Assembly: GCA_049515555.1 (NCBI GenBank)
Contig: JBEKTY010000254.1
Location: forward strand, 1 to 8,899
DNA from: JBEKTY01 sp049515555
GTDB lineage: Bacteria > Planctomycetota > Planctomycetia > Pirellulales > Thermoguttaceae
DNA: 8,899 bases
Direction: 5' to 3'
In this document: positions 6,695 through 8,899 of the stretch, in pieces
How positions within the stretch are numbered: position 1 is the first letter of the stretch
Layout of the letters: each line of letters opens with the position of its first letter
The notes under the pieces: model-generated
The model's input: only the letters and a program-made list of their open reading frames with translations
Database searches by the model: none
What the model was told of the DNA's origin: nothing
Position numbers and translations under genes: made by a program

Positions 6695-7942
6695 ATGCCC
6701 AGAACCTTTTGCCTGTTGACCGTACTGACTGCACTGCTCATCGCGGTGGGACTCTTGCAGTGGCCGCCCTCGGCGGGGCCGTCTTCCCGGGCAGGCGATC
6801 CTGCGTTCCCACCGTCTGCCACGGAAGCAATCATCCCGCCGCCGGTAGAACTGCATCAAGGATTGGGATCGCTGCCTTACCTGAACCGAGCGCGGACGCG
6901 CTCCGTGTGTGCCGAAAACCCCACCGGGGCCAAGGGCAAAGGAGGCCTGGCCGTGCCAAATCCGTCCGAGCCCTCGCCGGCAGCGTCGGCACGGGCAGCC
7001 GACGATCTGGGACAGGGCTGGAAGGTCCGGCCTTTCCTCCGCGTCAACAAAGGTGAGACGGCCCTACTCATGGACGTGGACGGCCCAGGCGTGATCCGGC
7101 ACATTTGGATGGTGGAGGGGCTGAGCCGGGCAAACGTCTTGCGTTTCTACTGGGACGGCGAGCCGACGCCCGCGATCGAGGTTCCCGCTCCCGACTTCTT
7201 CGCGGTGGGCCATGGCAAGTTCGCTCCGGTCAATTCCCTGGCCGTGGTCGTCAACCCGAGCAACGCCCTGAACTGCTACTGGCCGATGCCTTTCCGCAAG
7301 CATGCGCGGATAACGCTGAGCAACGAGTCGCCCGATCAGGATCTAACGCCGCTGGCTTATCAGATCGACTACGCGGAGATGGAGATGCCGGCTAGCGCCG
7401 CCTATTTCCACGCCCAGTTCCGCCGCGCCCGCACCGACCGGCAGAATCCGTACGTGATCCTCGACGGGGTGCGGGGCCGCGGCCGCTACGTGGGCACTTT
7501 TCTGGCCTGGACGCAACTGTCCAAGGGTTGGTTCGGCGAGGGGGAGATCAAGTTCTACATCGACGGTGACAAGGAGTTCCCCACGATCTGCGGCACGGGA
7601 ACCGAAGACTACTTCTGCGGCAGCTACGGGTTCCCGCATCCGTTCAGCGGTCCCTACACGGGCACGACCTTGCCGGCCAACGAAAACGCCCCGCCGCCCA
7701 GCTTCTGGAGCCTATACCGCTGGCATATCATGGACCCCATCTGCTTCCAGCAAGACCTGCGGGTCACGATCCAGGCCTTGGGCTGGCAGGGCGACAAGTA
7801 CAAGAAGCTCTCGGACGACATAGCGTCGGTCGCGTACTGGTATCAGATCGCTCCGCACGCGCCGTTTCCGCCGCTGCCGCCCCTGAAGGATCGCACCGTT
7901 TCCGTCCTGCCGGCGCCGCCGACGGGGCCCGGAACGAATTGA
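6695..7942 (+). CDS. Secreted DUF2961 / GH172-family protein
   Basis: The 415-residue product has a hydrophobic N-terminus (5-21) that suggests secretion. It then carries the DUF2961 domain over about 52-388. The early part has the LGSLPYLNRARTRS and AENPTGAKGKGG motifs (58-85), followed by GETALLMDVDGPGVIRHIWM (120-139). The core is GEGEIKFYIDGD (281-292) and CGTGTEDYFCGSYGFPH (299-315), with a VAYWYQIAPHAPFPPLPP tail. DUF2961 is now glycoside hydrolase family 172. Characterised members act on difructose anhydride or alpha-D-fructofuranosyl bonds, or on D-arabinofuranosides, and work as trimers or larger assemblies using two glutamates. Here Glu282/Glu284 and Glu304 are the candidates. The exact substrate is not predictable. 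Start ATG 6695 has a strong AGGAG 9 bases upstream. The gene is divergent from the glycosidase-like gene and followed at 14 bases by a dikinase regulator. Confidence 0.9.
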   Translation: MPRTFCLLTVLTALLIAVGLLQWPPSAGPSSRAGDPAFPPSATEAIIPPPVELHQGLGSLPYLNRARTRSVCAENPTGAKGKGGLAVPNPSEPSPAASARAADDLGQGWKVRPFLRVNKGETALLMDVDGPGVIRHIWMVEGLSRANVLRFYWDGEPTPAIEVPAPDFFAVGHGKFAPVNSLAVVVNPSNALNCYWPMPFRKHARITLSNESPDQDLTPLAYQIDYAEMEMPASAAYFHAQFRRARTDRQNPYVILDGVRGRGRYVGTFLAWTQLSKGWFGEGEIKFYIDGDKEFPTICGTGTEDYFCGSYGFPHPFSGPYTGTTLPANENAPPPSFWSLYRWHIMDPICFQQDLRVTIQALGWQGDKYKKLSDDIASVAYWYQIAPHAPFPPLPPLKDRTVSVLPAPPTGPGTN

Positions 7943-7945
7943 CGC

Positions 7946-7950
7946 AAGGA
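7946..7950 (+). promoter_or_regulatory. Ribosome binding site deciding the PDRP start
   Basis: AAGGA ends 6 bases before ATG 7957. An in-frame TTG at 7939, overlapping the upstream stop, has no such site, so ATG 7957 is preferred. Confidence 0.7.
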
Positions 7951-7956
7951 ACGCCT

Positions 7957-8763
7957 ATGCTGAAGGTTCTTGTCGTTTCCGACGCTACCGGCGGCACGGC
8001 CGAGCGACTGGTGCGGTCGGCGATGGTGCAGTTCGAGGGTGCGGCGGTGCGCCTGGTGCGCCGCGCGCAGGTTCTTACCCCGGAACAGGTGCGGACGGTG
8101 GTTCAGGAGGCCGCCCGCGGCGATTCTCTCATCGTTCACACGCTGGTGTCCGATGAGCTGCGGCGGTTGATCCTCGCCGAGTCTCGTCTGCACGGCGTAG
8201 ACTCCCTGGATCTCCTGGGACCGATGCTGGATCGCCTGGCCGTCCATCTGCGGCTGACGTCGCAACAGAAGCCGGGCCTCTTTCGGCAGTTGGACGACGC
8301 CAAGACCCGCGAAATCGAGGCCGTGGCCTTCGCCTTTCGCCACGATGACGGTCAGAACACGCAGGATTTGCAGCACGCGGAGATCGTTCTGGTGGGCGTG
8401 TCGCGGAGCATGAAGACGCCCACCATGTTGTACCTGGCCTACCGGGGCTGGTTTACCGCCAACGTCCCGCTCGTCCCCGAACTTCCGCTGGACGGCGCCT
8501 TGGCGGCCCTGCCGCCCGCGCGGGTCTTCTGTCTCACCATTCAGCCCGAGCAATTACGACAACGACGTTGCGCTCGGGCACGCGAGGAAGCGATTCCCGT
8601 CGAGCCTTACGCCTCGCTGGCACAGATCGCCAAGGAAAACCGCTACGCCGAAGAGTTGTGCTCGAAATACGGATGGCAATGGATCGACGTCACGGGCAAG
8701 GCCGTCGAAGAGGTGGCACGAGAGATCAGCACCCTGCTGACGGCGGAACCTCCTCCCTTGTGA
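7957..8763 (+). CDS. Pyruvate, phosphate dikinase / PEP synthase regulatory protein (kinase-pyrophosphorylase, DUF299)
   Basis: The 268-residue product matches the usual length of this cytoplasmic bifunctional family. Members inactivate their target dikinase by ADP-dependent phosphorylation of a threonine next to the catalytic histidine, and reactivate it by phosphate-dependent removal that releases pyrophosphate. Visible landmarks are the N-terminal VSDATGGTAERL (7-18), the HDDG motif (129-132), the P-loop GVSRSMKTPT (147-156), ANVPLVPE (168-175) and the C-terminal IDVTGKAVEEVA (243-254). The ANVPLVPE and later YASLAQI segments look closer to PPDK regulators (PDRP) than to the E. coli PEP synthase regulator PpsR/YdiA, but I cannot settle this by eye. 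The typical TGE(T) near the N-terminus is TGG(T) here. The gene sits 14 bases after the GH172 stop and is probably co-transcribed. The dikinase itself is not in the window. Confidence 0.93.
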   Translation: MLKVLVVSDATGGTAERLVRSAMVQFEGAAVRLVRRAQVLTPEQVRTVVQEAARGDSLIVHTLVSDELRRLILAESRLHGVDSLDLLGPMLDRLAVHLRLTSQQKPGLFRQLDDAKTREIEAVAFAFRHDDGQNTQDLQHAEIVLVGVSRSMKTPTMLYLAYRGWFTANVPLVPELPLDGALAALPPARVFCLTIQPEQLRQRRCARAREEAIPVEPYASLAQIAKENRYAEELCSKYGWQWIDVTGKAVEEVAREISTLLTAEPPPL

Positions 8764-8811
8764 TGTCTATCGGGCTCCCCTAGTATTACTGCGCAAGATT
8801 GATATTGCATG

Positions 8812-8829
8812 AATTGGCGAAATTGGCGA
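8812..8829. repeat. Tandem 9-bp repeat
   Basis: aattggcga occurs twice head to tail (8812-8820 and 8821-8829), within the leader of the gene starting at 8867. It could be a binding site or slippage product. Confidence 0.5.
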
Positions 8830-8852
8830 ATCTATAGGCGTTCTGCTTCACC

Positions 8853-8859
8853 AAGGAGG
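8853..8859 (+). promoter_or_regulatory. Strong Shine-Dalgarno for the truncated right-edge gene
   Basis: AAGGAGG lies 7 bases before ATG 8867, an almost ideal ribosome binding site, and is the main reason for calling a gene here. Confidence 0.7.
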
Positions 8860-8866
8860 CCGTGGC

Positions 8867-8899
8867 ATGGACGCCGATCAGATTCGCAAGTTGAAACCG
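8867..8899 (+). CDS. 5' fragment of a gene, possibly a transposase
   Basis: Only 11 codons are in the window, reading MDADQIRKLKP with no stop, so the 3' end is cut by the window edge. The start is supported by the AAGGAGG motif. The peptide resembles N-termini of IS701-family (DDE) transposases I associate with planctomycetes, but 11 residues are too few for a firm identification. It is separated from the dikinase regulator by 103 bases, which show no clear terminator. Confidence 0.45.
   Translation, partial: MDADQIRKLKP

Larger units (their letters stand above)
8784..8899 (+). mobile_element. Possible left end of an insertion sequence (IS701-like), incomplete
   Basis: The change from the 3' end of the dikinase regulator to a new AT-richer stretch begins around 8780. 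CTAG at 8780-8783 fits the YTAR target reported for IS701-family elements. The following gene start (8867) resembles, from memory, N-termini of planctomycete IS701-like transposases. The inverted repeat and the rest of the element lie outside the window, so the boundary is a guess. Confidence 0.25.

Noticed and set aside
7939..7956. In-frame TTG start that would overlap the GH172 stop by three bases
   Set aside because: ATG 7957 has an AAGGA site 6 bases upstream and begins at the conserved family N-terminus.
1..8899. tRNA, rRNA or riboswitch genes
   Set aside because: I saw no cloverleaf with a TTCGA-type arm, no rRNA core sequence and no recognisable riboswitch core in the gaps between genes.

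Overview
This is GC-rich bacterial DNA (roughly 60-65% G+C by eye) with long signal peptides, alternative start codons and large secreted carbohydrate-active proteins. The gene content best fits a planctomycete, probably Pirellulales-like. It combines a secreted DUF2961/GH172 protein, a giant secreted glycosidase-like protein with a CBM9-like tail, palindromic intergenic repeats with GGGTGCCAC-type ends, and a possible IS701-like transposase start. The lineage is inferred, not shown.

Left block, minus strand (1-3089): a probable operon for a tripartite RND efflux pump of CzcCBA/Cus type. Two candidate promoters (3062-3089 and 2963-2992) precede a TolC/CzcC-like outer-membrane factor (1266-2921). 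Sixteen bases later comes an HlyD/CzcB-like periplasmic adaptor (1-1249), which runs off the left edge. The RND pump gene itself is expected just outside the window.

Between the efflux operon and the next gene is a stretch of about 375 bases with a purine-rich degenerate GGATGA tract and a small hairpin.

Middle block: two secreted carbohydrate-active genes point away from each other across 365 bases. On the minus strand (3297-6329) is a 1010-residue multidomain protein with a TIM-barrel glycosidase-like core bearing an NEP motif, a NEW3-like domain and a CBM9-like C-terminus. On the plus strand (6695-7942) is a DUF2961 (GH172) protein. The region between them has a candidate promoter for each gene and an 80-bp palindromic repeat. 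Together they suggest a small module for degrading an extracellular glycan.

Right block, plus strand: a DUF299-type kinase/pyrophosphorylase (7957-8763), which regulates pyruvate phosphate dikinase or PEP synthase, follows the GH172 gene by 14 bases. The window ends in the first 11 codons of a gene with a strong ribosome binding site (8867-8899), possibly a transposase.

The least ordinary signal is a 65-bp twin-hairpin palindrome (2768-2832). It lies inside the N-terminal coding region of the outer-membrane factor, upstream of its signal peptide, and has no stop codon in any of the six frames.
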